From Glandiceps talaboti (lineage: Eukaryota > Hemichordata > Enteropneusta > Spengelidae), in assembly GCF_964340395.1 (NCBI RefSeq), contig NC_135551.1:19743503-19807502 (forward strand): DNA of 64,000 nucleotides, given 5' to 3'. The notes beneath the pieces are model-generated. The model was not told the DNA's origin and did not search any database. It worked only from the letters and a program-made list of their open reading frames with translations. Positions 12,168 to 24,253 of this stretch are shown here, piece by piece (the first letter of the stretch is position 1; each line of letters opens with the position of its first letter). The translations under genes and the position numbers were made by a program.

Positions 12168-14088
12168 AGTCAGTAGTTGGAGTAACACTAACACACCAAT
12201 TTGGACAAGACGACTGAACAAACCTATAATAACGTAATATGTTATGAATATGTGATGAAACACAAGAATAAATTAGTCCAATAGCGCCAGGTTGTTCTCT
12301 GAGATAAGTTATTAGAAATGTTCAAGTATTTTTAACCCTTTATCGAAGGAGTTTGGATGTACGACTGGCAGGACTGCTTCGCTCAATTCGTCAGCAGCAT
12401 CGACTAAACGAATAAATTAACCAGCATACATCGTTACGCAGCAATGTTATTAAACTAAACAGTCGATTGTATAAATATCAGGTTCTTATCCGACATGAGA
12501 AATAATCGTTAAGTGTCCACAATCAGGAAATTTGCAGCATTAACTCAACTAGCAAGTCGATACTAATACGAAGTTATCAACAGTATTTGCAGCTAAGCTT
12601 TTAACGATTTGTTTTTTTGGAATACCGGCCAATCAATTTATTTTCGCACTTCGGTACTGAAATTAATTGAGAATTTTGAAGATTTTTTTTTTTCAAAGAA
12701 CAAGTTGCCTTTCTATTTCTCTTTCAGCAGTCATGCCCTTCTACTTGACAACAAATGTTCATGATTGTGAAGATAGTCACCCGAAATGACGTAATCTCAT
12801 CAAGCTAAATGAAAACTGTTGTGTTTTTGCAGTAACCCGACCGACCCTAGTTTCCAAAAGAATTAAAAGAATCACTTTCCAGAGACACCAGGTGTTCGTC
12901 TATTTCACATATAATGGTAACCATTGACACAAAACTCAACGGGAAAGTATTTTTGTTTATCGTGGTAGATTCAACAACAGTCCTTTATGTTTGCGCTTAT
13001 TCAAAGTATCAAAGAGATCTGCTCAGTAGAACTTGCTATTGCAAAAAGGAAACATAATGTTAGTTTATATGAATCAAAGTGGTCAGTTCTTTTGGACACT
13101 GATTTGTAATAATTTCTTTATTCAAGTTATCATGCCCTTCGCATCTTGTGTCTGTGATGTTGTGTTTGCCATCTGTACATATTGTTATTGTGATGGAGTG
13201 TAGTGTAACGTAATGTAATGCAATGTAATGTAATGTAATGTAATGTAATGTAATGTAATGTAATGTAATGTAATGTAGTGTAATGTAATGTAATGTAATG
13301 TGAAAATGTTTCTTTTTTTAAATAAAAATATTCTAAAAAAGTATTTTTAAAAAAGAAGAGAATGACACCTCAAACTATCACTGAAGTATTGTTATCAACG
13401 AGAATCTTGTCTAAAAAATATACTGACACTAAAAAAAATTCCGACCTACCTACCGTATTTTCTGAATCACGATATCTTTCTGTATGCTCAATTATTTCAA
13501 AAAGGTTTCTAGCTGCAGTTAGTTTTGTAATTGATAAAACGTTGTTTTCAACATTCAGTTGTTCTTAATTACATTGGCGTCGCTAAAACTCTAACAATAT
13601 CAAGTTCCAATGCTGCAATTTATTTTGAACATTAGTTGCAATTACGTCATGTAATCCGTCACTTCGATTTTCACCAACTATCGACAGACTCAATATGGAT
13701 CGTTTTATAAGTTTGTGAAAACATGATTAAAAGATGTAAAATAAGGAAATGGAGTCTGAACATAGTCAAAGAACAAATGCAAATATGGAATACGAAATAA
13801 AGTTAAAAAGGAAAAAAAAAGGAAATGGGATTTTCTTTTTATGAAATTCTGGTAGATTCCATAGAGATCACGTTTGTTATGTATTTTATTACTGCCGTGT
13901 GAAAAGAGAATGGAAATAACAGTAAGTAAATGGGGATCAAAGAAAGGTTACAGTATAACGTGTACAAAATGACTAATTATAAGAAACATAAACTCCTGAT
14001 TATTGAACGTACGTACACTAAGTAAGCAACACTGCGTCAGATATTTCTATATGATTTCTGACGATCGATGGGATGTAATGTTTTCCAC
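12168..14088. other. Region upstream of the CUB gene, no gene seen
   Basis: It should hold the CUB promoter, transcribed leftward, but no clear TATA box or other promoter motif could be picked. The only structured feature is the pentanucleotide array at 13200-13302. Confidence 0.4.
13200..13302. repeat. (TAATG)n pentanucleotide repeat
   Basis: About 20 copies of TAATG with scattered G/A changes at the left end and one at 13276. Confidence 0.95.
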
Positions 14089-14300
14089 AATCTGATTAAA
14101 ATCTGATGTGAAAGTGGCTAGATGTCTTTATTTATACTTTTATTTCCATCGCTTTAAATTGTGTCGTTTGTTTTGTTCTGGGTGATCGTGGGAGGGCGGC
14201 CATCACCCGGAAGAAAACAAACGACGCAATACATAACTATGGAAATAGAGGTAAATAAAGACATCTAGCCACTTTCACCACATCAGATTTTAATCAGATT
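14089..14300. mobile_element. Palindromic MITE, 212 bp
   Basis: The left end AATCTGATTAAAATCTGATG is matched exactly in inverted form at 14281-14300. The inverted match continues, with a 2-nt indel, through AAAGTGGCTAGATGTC and on to about 60 bp per arm. The centre is a GC-rich loop around 14190. A single related end lies at 37183. There is no coding capacity, so it is a non-autonomous DNA transposon; the superfamily is not determined. Confidence 0.85.
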
Positions 14301-15093
14301 GACAGTGTGTGTTCCCTTGTTGGTGGAGTGTCTATGTTATGGCAGACTGTAAAATACGTCTCCAGGGCGTCCTTGTCACCCCCCCCCCCCTTAGGAAAGG
14401 GATAAAAAGAGCGCCCACAACGGCTGATCTTTCAGTCTATCTTTATGGCTCCATGATAAGGTACATCCTGGCGATTAACATCCTGGCGCTATGGCCTTTA
14501 ATGAGTTTGTTCCATGATTGATTAACCGTTGTTTTTCCCTAACGATGCTTGCTTCTAAATAGATATGCAGAAGCTGTTGATGGTAAGATATAATGGAGTA
14601 TTATGAAATTTGCATGAATTATTATTAGGATTAATCTTTCCAATCTTACGCCACAAAGTATGCTATTATGTACATTGATGCTAGTATTTGGATCTGTTAT
14701 GCAGATTATGTCGGCATGGCTGAATATTGCCTAAAAACATGCATCATAAATTAGTAAAGTTCATGTGAGTGCGACCAAGTATGCTCAGATGAAGCCATTT
14801 TCCCCAAAAGAGGGGCGTTTTAGAATAATCTGCTGAGACCGTAGACATCTGAATATTGGTCATCTGATGGTGGATGGATCACGTGTGCTACTCCGCCCTC
14901 AACGTTGAAGTTTTCTGTCACTGATCATATAATATTATAATGCTTGGGGCATCATTTACATTTACACTTTTCTCCTCTAATTCTTTCTTTTAAATTGAAA
15001 AATTATCTTAATTCTGACGTACAGCAATCCGTGTCTTTCTCTTACTGCTAAGTTATGTTGACAAACTTCTTGTGTGCTCGTTTCCATATATAG

Positions 15094-15199
15094 TTTAGTC
15101 TCGGTTACCCAGACTCTCACCGCTGGGGGCTCTTCTACGAGACCACCGTCATAGAAGAGCCCCCAGCGGTGAAAGTCTGTGTAACCGAGCGAGACTAAA
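15094..15199. mobile_element. Small hairpin MITE, about 106 bp
   Basis: A near-perfect palindrome. TTTAGTCTCGGTTACC on the left pairs with GGTTACCGAGACTAAA-like sequence on the right, with a 4-nt insertion in one arm. The inner stem contains CCGCTGGGGGCTCTTCTA, and the loop is only about 10 nt. It has no coding capacity. Confidence 0.85.
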
Positions 15200-17734
15200 T
15201 ACAAATTGGTCAAAGTGCAACAAACTCAGTCTGTGAACGATGGAAGTGTTCACTGCTATTCTTTTAAAGATGTACATATTATTATATAGAAATAACTTAT
15301 AGTTAGTGTACGTTGTATCACGTTGGGTCAAAGGTCATGGTATGTCCATCATTCAATTCACACTGTATAGATCATAGCTTTACAAAGCATGCTTTACATG
15401 GCCGATATTCTTTTCTGTACACACTCTATAACAAATTTTGAGACCTGTGTTCTTTCGATTGTTACACTAACAGATATCAAAAAGAGCGGCACTGTGTTTC
15501 CTCCAAGAGCTGAACGATAAAATGAGAAAAAGTGCTGTCCCTCAAATGGACTAGACCTTTAAATTTGTTGATTCTTTTCATTCCGAGCTCAATAGTTGAA
15601 ACATTCTGGTTTGGTTCACCCTGCGAACTATAAACAACATGTTATTCCACTTCTCAAATATTTATTTTAATAATCGGCATCGAAATTTACGGCATGAAAA
15701 TTGAAGTACGGGATCGTCTTAGCTTTTCACGAGTCGCCATCTTTAATTTATTCACGACAATTACAAAAATGTATTGTCGGCTATAATTAATTAAAGTGAC
15801 CATATGGATGACAAATTTGAAATTTATTTTGGAATTTTAATTCTTAAGACAACTCTACTATTTTTTATACTTGAAAATACAATGTGATACAGCATATACT
15901 AAATTTAGAGTTGACTTCTCAGACAGAGCTCAGAGGCCTCAGACAGAGGTCAGAGTCACAGAGGTCGCGCACAGAGCTCAGATACTACCTCAGACGATTT
16001 CGTCCAAATGATTCATTTTACAGTCTGAACCGATCGCAATCTTGATGGTCTTTCATTCTTAGTGAACATGTAGTCAGATATTAAACAACATATCTCTGTA
16101 TGAAGGGCACGAAAATGGCGGACAAATCAAGGTTACGCTAATACTGAAACAAATAAACGAGAAACGATCTGTCTTTAAACACAGACACCAAGTGACCTTA
16201 TATTTATAAAGTAGGTAAATCACTGGCATCCCCGTAACTGCTAGAAAATGTGTAACATGCGTAGGAACTAGGATGCTAGGTTGTATCCATGAAAATAGTC
16301 CGTAATTAGCCATCATTACTGCGTACACACTCAACTGTAGAGGGCGACCTAACCGGGGGGTGGGTTGTTGTTGTTGTGTACTGTTTAATCTACTTTTCGC
16401 AAAACTACGTTATTCAGGCATTCTCTAAGTTTGAAATTTAGATTTAAGCAGGAATTTCAACCATACTTTACTACTGTAGATAGCACTCCTTGCAACATTA
16501 CTTACTTCGTTGTATTCAGTACTTTTCTCCTTTATCTTTTCTTATACAGTCCCTCTATAACTGTGCTGTATATGGTGCAGACATAAGCTTGATATCATGT
16601 AATGATTTCATTACTGGATTACTTTGCAGGGTAACATTAAATATTGCAGAATTCAACGATGGCCTTGCCATGTAGACATTAATATAGGAAAACACAGAAG
16701 ATAGCCCTGTCACGCAGAAACTAACCTTTCAGATCAAGGACAATTTAGAACGAGTGTACCTAAGATTGCCAATAGGGCAATGAGTTAGGGCACTGTTGAA
16801 TATATGTGAAATCTTAAGATAAGAGACAGACAGAAAAAGCCAAAAAAAAGGGGGCATTGAAACAAGCTAGTCATTCTTAGACATGCTACACCAAGAGCTT
16901 AGATGCCCTTAAATATTTTTACCAGTGAAAGAAATACTGTAGATTGTATGCTCTGCTGAAAATGTCGTTATCAATGTTTTGCATGAACATTTATTATAGA
17001 TATCTACAGAAGTCAAATTACATAGAATTTTGATTGGCATAATGAATGGAATTTCATCTCATCACAGCATAAATTTGAAAGTATCTGTGCAAGATTACAG
17101 TCTTATACTGTTTTTTTTCTCTATAGCACTGTTTTGATGCAAATTTTGAATCAACAACAAACATTATGTATTTAGACAAGGCTGATTGTAAAATGCAAGG
17201 GAGTACAATGGAAAACTTGTGTACAAAGTAAGCAATGAAAAGATTCCAAAAACTATTGAAATGATGTGATGTGTGAACATGACCCATCCCATCAGATATA
17301 GGCTAACAAAGAGCAGTATGGCTAATCAAGTAACATAATCCTCTTTTAATGCATGTTCATCAACTCAACACACAACTGTTAAACACAAACAGCATTCACC
17401 ACATCCAACAATTTAGAAAAAATAAATAGATGAGTTTTAAAATAAAGTATGAGTCAGTGTTTCAAATGAACAGCATGCAATTATTTGAACGCAGGAAAAC
17501 TTAACGTAGAGAAAGACTTGTCACTCTTGTAGGCAAAAATACAAAAAGCATAGCGTAAATGGCACTGAAGCATGACTGGGTTGCATTGACTGTCAAAATA
17601 AAGGCTTTGGTTCCAAAGTGCAGAATTTGTGGAAGATGACTTGAGTTATACAAAGAATAATAAACCTGCAAGCAGCATTGACAGCTTTACAGCATAACAG
17701 AACACAGGGGGCTTGGACTCAACTAGTGATCTAA

Positions 17735-17765
17735 TCATTCAAACAAACAAACAAACAAACAAACA
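17735..17765. repeat. (AAAC)n tract
   Basis: A run of CAAA units within the inverted-repeat arm, matched by longer GTTT and CAAA runs in the right arm at 31375 and 31042. Confidence 0.85.
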
Positions 17766-17852
17766 ACATATGACGTTGAAAATTATAGGATGAAGTAACG
17801 ATGTAAATAAAGGTATCTATCTAAAGAAATTGGCAGTCATATTGCCATCACA

Positions 17853-17935
17853 CTATATATATATATATATGTATATGTATATGTATATATGTATATATAT
17901 GTATATGTATATATATATACATATATATATAAGAG
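17853..17935. repeat. (AT)n/(GTATAT)n tract
   Basis: Alternating AT with GTATAT interruptions. The corresponding place in the right arm has only a few AT units, so this tract expanded after the two arms separated. Confidence 0.9.
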
Positions 17936-18008
17936 CTGAGGAGTAGTACTGGTCCCTACCTGTAGACCTGTAAACTTATAGGTGGGGACCAGGACTACTC
18001 CTCTGTTC

Positions 18009-19060
18009 TTATAAAGACATGTACACATGAGTTAGGGACTGGACAGTTTCTCCGGCACAGTGGTGCATTTTGCTATCGTGTAGGCAAAAAGTCACTGACA
18101 CCCCTGCAATACCAAAAAGGGCAGATCCCTTATTTCTAAATAAAACATGGTGGCATACTGTCATCTAGTCTCGCTGCTAGACTCGTGACTATCATCCCTA
18201 AGCTTTTAAAATGAGGGAATAGGTCTCAGTGTCATTAGAAAGCTCTCCATTGATAACAGGGATGTAGAGTCTATCAACCACATTTTCGATGTTACTTGGC
18301 AAAATGTGAATTTTCATTTATGGCCAAATTACCTTGAAGGTCAAGGTCAGTGTCATTTGCCAGTTTGTCGACATCCATAGATAATATATGGGTGTAGAAA
18401 CTAATACATAGTCTTTATATGTACTAAGCTTCCGATGCTACTAGGCAAAATGTTAATTTTTGTGACAAAAATGGTCGCCATTTGGATTTTTTTGGAAGAA
18501 TCAAGAAATGAAGTGACGTGCATATGCACAGGAGCGCTATAGTATTAGATATTTACCATGTTTTGTTGAAATTGGCCTGTGTGTATTATGATAGAGGTGG
18601 GCATGGACGGATGCACATACATGACCCTAGGGAGTAAGGTACATTTGTATTTAAATTATTGAAATAAAATGACATGCATATGTCACCTACAGTACACAAA
18701 ATGTATGCCAGGACTGATTGAACTTGAATTATGCAGATCAAGAATAGAACTGATAACAGATAGTCATTCCTATAGTCCTCTCCTGCCTCTATCTAGTGGG
18801 AATAAATACGAATGGAAACTGTGACAATAGTATAATAATGCTTTATTGAATTCTATAAAAATGTATCACCTTTCAAAAAATATAACAGTTGAAACATTTT
18901 CATGATATTAATAATTAACATACATGTATACTAGTATATAATGTACACATATAAACTCGGTATATGTAAAATACATATGTATGTAGAGTTGTGTAAATAA
19001 CACAGTATCAAGCAACATTCACAAGAACAGTTGTTTCGTGCTGTTGCGATCATCACACTG
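18009..19060. other. Unassigned DNA, no gene seen
   Basis: No coherent exons. Several short motifs look repeat-derived (for example a CTAGTCTCGCTGCTAGACTC palindrome near 18166), but the ends of any element could not be defined. Confidence 0.4.
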
Positions 19061-19256
<196 letters not shown>

Positions 19257-19669
19257 TTATTTAAAAATGGGTTGCCATGGAAACCAGGCAAAAATATTTA
19301 CAGAAGGAAATACATTGGGAAATTACTAAAAGAAGTTTTATTTTACAATTAATTGTTTGTACAAAAAATCTCCATACATGCGAGATCATGTTTCACATCA
19401 TATGACGTAATCTACTCAAATGTTGCTCAGTTACCATGGTAGCAAGTATAGTGTAGTAATAATACACTGCTAAAACACCACTTTGGTTTGTTTGGCACAA
19501 AATTAACATCTATTCAAAGGTAATATATAGTGCTCATTCAAAGTACATCAGGAGCAATTATGGACAATGCAATGGAGAAAAATATAAAAAAAATTGCCGT
19601 ATTGCCACAATTTACCATTTAAGTTTTAAAAGTAATGTACAGCTTTTCCCTTACGAAAATAGAGTGTAA

Positions 19670-22045
19670 AGGCTTGCAATCAAAGTAAAGTATAACTGTT
19701 CTCAGAGCAAAGTAAATTGTAACTCTTCCCGCATCAAAAGAAAGCATGACTTTTACCAATCAAAGTAAAGAATAAGTGTTCACCAATCAAATTAAATGTA
19801 ACTGTTCTCCAATTAAACTAAAGTAAAACTGTCCCTCTATCAAATTAAAGTACAACTGTACCCCAATCAAATTACAGAGTAACTGTTCCTCAATCAAAGT
19901 AAAATGTAACTGATCCAAAAGCAAAGTAAAGTGCAACTGTTCCCTGGTTAGTCTAGTTCCTATACAGAATCGTTACTATTTACATCTCCACTCACAGTAT
20001 AGTCAAAGTTGTTATACTTCAAGTCCTGAGATGCACGAGCTGCAATTTAATGTAATTTAAAATTCATACACACCCACCTAAACAGTCATTAACATCATAC
20101 CTTTATTTTTAATGAATCACAAAATTCTAACCAATAACACAGCCCTCATAAAGATGGTGGTTATTGGGGAAGTTATGTAATGATATATTTGTCAGCTTTG
20201 GGTGCTACTTATACACTGTTCATATCTATAGTAGCTGGGGTTCACTGATGGGATGAACAACCTTTTGTGCTGATTGAGGGACTTTGACCAGATGTGGTTT
20301 AGTGTGAAACCAAGTTGGCATCCAGACTATTCCCTGTCAGAGTAAGGTGAGACTATTCCCCTAGCAAAATAAAAGTAAAGTAACATCTCTAATCAAAATA
20401 TGGGTTAACCTTTCCTCAATCAAAGTAATGTGTAAAAGTTCCCCAATCAAAAGTGAAGTGCAACTGTTCCCCAATCAAAGTAAAGTGCAACTATTCCCCA
20501 ATCAATGTAAAGTGTAATTCTTCCTCAATCAAAGTAAATTGTAAATGTTCTCCAATCAAAGTAAAGTGCAACTGTTCCTCAACCAAAGTAAAGTGTAACT
20601 CTTCTTCAATCAAAGTAAAGTGTAACTGTTCCCATTCAAAGTAAAAGTGTAACTGTTCCTCAATCAAGATAAAGTGTAACTTCCCATTCAAAGTAAAGTG
20701 TATCTATTCCTCAATCCAAGCAAAGTGCAACTATTCTCAATCCAAGTAAAGTGCAACTGTTCTTCAATCAAAGGAAAGTGTAACTGTTCTTCAATCAAAG
20801 TAAAGACAGTGTAACTGTTCCTCAACCAAAGTAAAGTGTAGCTGTTCCCCAAAGTGTAACTGTTCCCATTCAAAGTGAAAGTGTAAATGTTCCTTAATTA
20901 AAGTAAAAGTGTACCCGTTCCTCAACCAAAGTAAAGTGTAACTGTTTCCCTATCAAAGTAAAGTATATCTGTTCTCCTATCAAATTAAAATGTAACTGTT
21001 CCCCAATCAAAGTAAAGTGTAACTGTTTCTCAATCAAAGTAAAGTGTAACTGTTTCCCAATCAAAGTAAAAATGTAGCTGTTCCTCAAAGTAAAGTGTAA
21101 CTGTTTCCCAATCGAAGTGTAACTGTTCCTCATCAAAGTAAAGTGTAACTGTTCCTTAATCAAAGTAAAGTGTAACTGTTCCTTAATCAAAGTAAAGTGT
21201 AACTGTTCCCATTCAAAGTAAAGTGTAACTGTTCCCTATCAAAGTAATGTGTATCTATTCCCCAATCAAAGTAAAAATGTAGCTGTTCCTCAAAGTAAAG
21301 TGTAACTGTTTCCCAATCGAAGTGTAACTGTTCCTCATCAAAGTAAAGTGTAACTGTTTCTCAATCAAAGTAAAGTGTAACTGTTCCTTAATCAAAGTAA
21401 AGTGTAACTGTTCCTCAACGTGTAACTATTCCCATTCAAAGTAAAGTGTAACTGTTCCCCAATCAAAGTAAAATCTAACTATTCCCCAAAGTGCATCTGT
21501 TCCCTAATCAAAGTAAATTGTAACTGTTTCTCAATCAAAGTAAAGTGTAACTGTTCCTTAATCAAAGTAAAGTGTAACTGTTCCTTAATCAAAGTAAAGT
21601 GTAACTGTTCCCATTCAAAGTAAAGTGTAACTGTTCCCTATCAAAGTAATGTGTATCTATTCCCCAATCAAAGTAAAAATGTAGCTGTTCCTCAAAGTAA
21701 AGTGTAACTGTTTCCCAATCGAAGTGTAACTGTTCCTCATCAAAGTAAAGTGTAACTGTTCCTTAATCAAAGTAAAGTGTAACTGTTCCTTAATCAAAGT
21801 AAAGTGTAACTGTTCCCATTCAAAGTAAAGTGTAACTGTTCCCTATCAAAGTAATGTGTATCTATTCCCCAATCAAAGTAAAAATGTAGCTGTTCCTCAA
21901 AGTAAAGTGTAACTGTTTCCCAATCGAAGTGTAACTGTTCCTCATCAAAGTAAAGTGTAACTGTTCCTTAATCAAAGTAAAGTGTAACTGTTCCTTAATC
22001 AAAGTAAAGTGTAACTGTTCCCCAATCAAAGTATAATGTAGTCAT
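19670..22045. repeat. 26-bp minisatellite with ~200-bp higher-order units
   Basis: The basic unit is CAAAGTAAAGTGTAACTGTT plus CCTCAAT-type endings, about 26 bp. Copies are degenerate on the left and homogeneous from about 21000. An ordered block of about eight units, marked by CCCATTCAAAG, recurs at 21208, 21429, 21610 and 21815, so whole multi-unit blocks duplicated recently. The central part 19930-20330 is mostly non-repetitive. Confidence 0.93.
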
Positions 22046-24253
22046 CTCCTTATAAAAATATACATGTAGTTGACGTATAGTTATTGACCCTTGTCTCATG
22101 AAAGTAGTACAAGTATTTCTTTAGAGAAGTCAAGTATAGCTGTTCCCCTACTCAATGTATAACTGTCCCCAATAAAAGATGTATAGAGGTGGTATAACAA
22201 TTCTGGTACCCATATGGATTCTAATCTATATCAAAGCTTTCGGTACAATTAAAAATAACATGATACAAAACGTATACTAGCATTAATTATATCCCAAAAA
22301 TCACCATTATATTACAAATGGAAGAACAAGTTGTGTTTTCTCTTTGCGTAAGCTTAACAATCACTAAAAGATGGTTTGTGTTAGTCTTTACAGATATGAT
22401 TATCATTATGGTTAATTTGCTAGTTTGGTTAATGGTGAAGGGTTAGGGTTAGGTGCCTAGACTAGAGGTGACCAAAGCATACGCAAAGAGACTGAGCAAC
22501 AGAGTCTACCAAATAAATACACTGAAGATTTGTATGGGTTAGGTATTCTTCAATTGTAATGGTATGATGATTTCAAATTCTCGATAATTATGACTAGTAA
22601 TTCTAATTCAAATTTTATGTGCAAATGCTCAGCAAGGGTTCTCCATAATCAAACAAGTGAGAAGACATTTTTTTAGTTTTAGAACATAACAAGATGGCAC
22701 TAATTAGGTACACTAACATTGTATCACAATTGCTGGCCTGAAATTAATTTTATATCTCAGTTGATATAATAGCAGAGTTTAAAGTTGCATGTGCTATATC
22801 ATTATTATAGTTGCTGGGGTTTACATACCTTAGAATAATACTAAACAGTGCACTTGCAATCCAGACTGAGCATGCTCAGATGCAAAGGCCTGTGGGATTA
22901 TGTGTGGTTATCGTAATACCTAATCTGGAGCTACCAATAAAATAATTTACCTTCCATAAAGGTCAGGGTGACTATGAATTGATTATTTGTGGTTACAAAC
23001 AATGTAACAGTATTGTTTACAATACTAATTTATTTAGCATTTATTATCCCATTCCCATGATGCAACATTCAACATGGCGGGTTTGCAAGTTCCCTATTAA
23101 TCTCGCTTCTTTTGACTCCCAACATCAATTAGTTGACATATTGCTAGGAGTGTGGTGGTTATGTTTCCCTTGTCCCCATTTTGTAATATAGCCATTAATG
23201 TGCACTTTAAGTCTCGTTGGATACCCCAATAAATACACAAATCTCGTCAGCCATTTCAGGGTGCAAGTTTCACATTTTTCCACTATATTTGCACTCATCC
23301 TTCACTGAACAGGTTTTCATCTTTATTATACCAAATGGATTATCAGTCTAGTAGTACCAGACATTCCAACTAAGCTGTGTCTAGGGTTAACTTTAAGTTG
23401 TTCTGTTACCTTATCAACATCTATGGTACAGTCACTTTGTCTTTAACAAGTTCCCCAAAGTTGACACCCTAGTAACACCTAAACAAATGCATCAACTTTA
23501 GCAGTAGGTCCAGTGATTTCAAGCTTTAAGTTATTCACAAATACAGACACATGTATGCACTACACAACTTTATGAGTGTACGCAGGTCCCTCGTCTTCAG
23601 GTCAAGTCAATGTAAAAGACAGTGGCCATAGCAGGGGGGATTAAGGCTTTGCTAAATAACCCCAAGAATAATCTAGAGACAGATTGGATACAGTAATCTT
23701 CAAAATTTATCAAATTTATCAGAATTTACAATCAATAATTCCTCAACACCCATGTTTCCCATAGCATCATATACTGAGGTAACCCGTCAAATCTTCTAGC
23801 TAGTATGGCTTTTAAAAGAGATCTCAAATATTCAAACCCAGGAGCTGTAATCAGTTTTCATTCTTCTTTTTGTCAAATACACTCTACATGTCAATGGAAA
23901 CAGTTTAACTCTTCCGTTCAATGGCTGAATTGTTTACTAATTATTGTTGATATTGTATTTGATATTTGACAAAACAATTGTGAATGGGTTATGGATTTGT
24001 TGACAAATAATAAATACATGCTTCACATGACAGTTGATAATGTGAGCAATAGTCTTGTTCATTTTACAACTTCTGTTTCTCATAAAGCCCACCTCTATGC
24101 TATAGGTAACTCATTTAATACATGTCGTTGTTGGCGCAAATGCTGCATAGTTCTTCCAAATGACTTGGAGATGTTACAGACTATTAATTCTTACCATGAC
24201 AAGCTGACCAATCCTGATAGTAACTGTAGACTTCTTCCTCTTCCTGTACAACA
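22046..24253. other. 3' flank of the unknown gene, no gene seen
   Basis: Non-coding apart from a MITE at about 22846-23097. A GGGTTAGGGTTAGG stretch near 22438 looks telomere-like, but it is too short to mean more than chance. Confidence 0.4.
22846..23097. mobile_element. MITE, copy 1 (GGGAACTTGCAATCC family)
   Basis: About 250 bp aligning with 60774-61023 in the same orientation. Shared blocks include CAGACTGAGCATGCTCAGAT and CTAATCTGGAGCTACC. The right terminal repeat (GGTTTGCAAGTTCCCTAT) is kept; the left one is partly lost. Confidence 0.8.

Larger units (their letters stand above)
15905..18008 (+). repeat. Left arm of the 2.1-kb inverted repeat
   Basis: Begins TTAGAGTTGACTTCTCAGAC and aligns with the reverse complement of 31190-33299 along its whole length. 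Conserved blocks include 16074-16334 and 17054-17287, whose minus-strand translations nearly match those of the right arm (for example YAVMMANYGLFSW). The arms differ by scattered substitutions and small indels. Its inner end is a hairpin (17930-18010) with GGAGTAGT...ACTACTCC arms. Confidence 0.9.

Noticed and set aside
16074-17287. Conserved short peptides in the 2.1-kb arms (for example YAVMMANYGLFSW)
   Set aside because: Present in both arms, but the frames break differently in each and no longer gene structure forms. Similarity follows from DNA duplication.
22430-22460. Telomere-like GGGTTAGGGTTAGG
   Set aside because: Only two units, no array.
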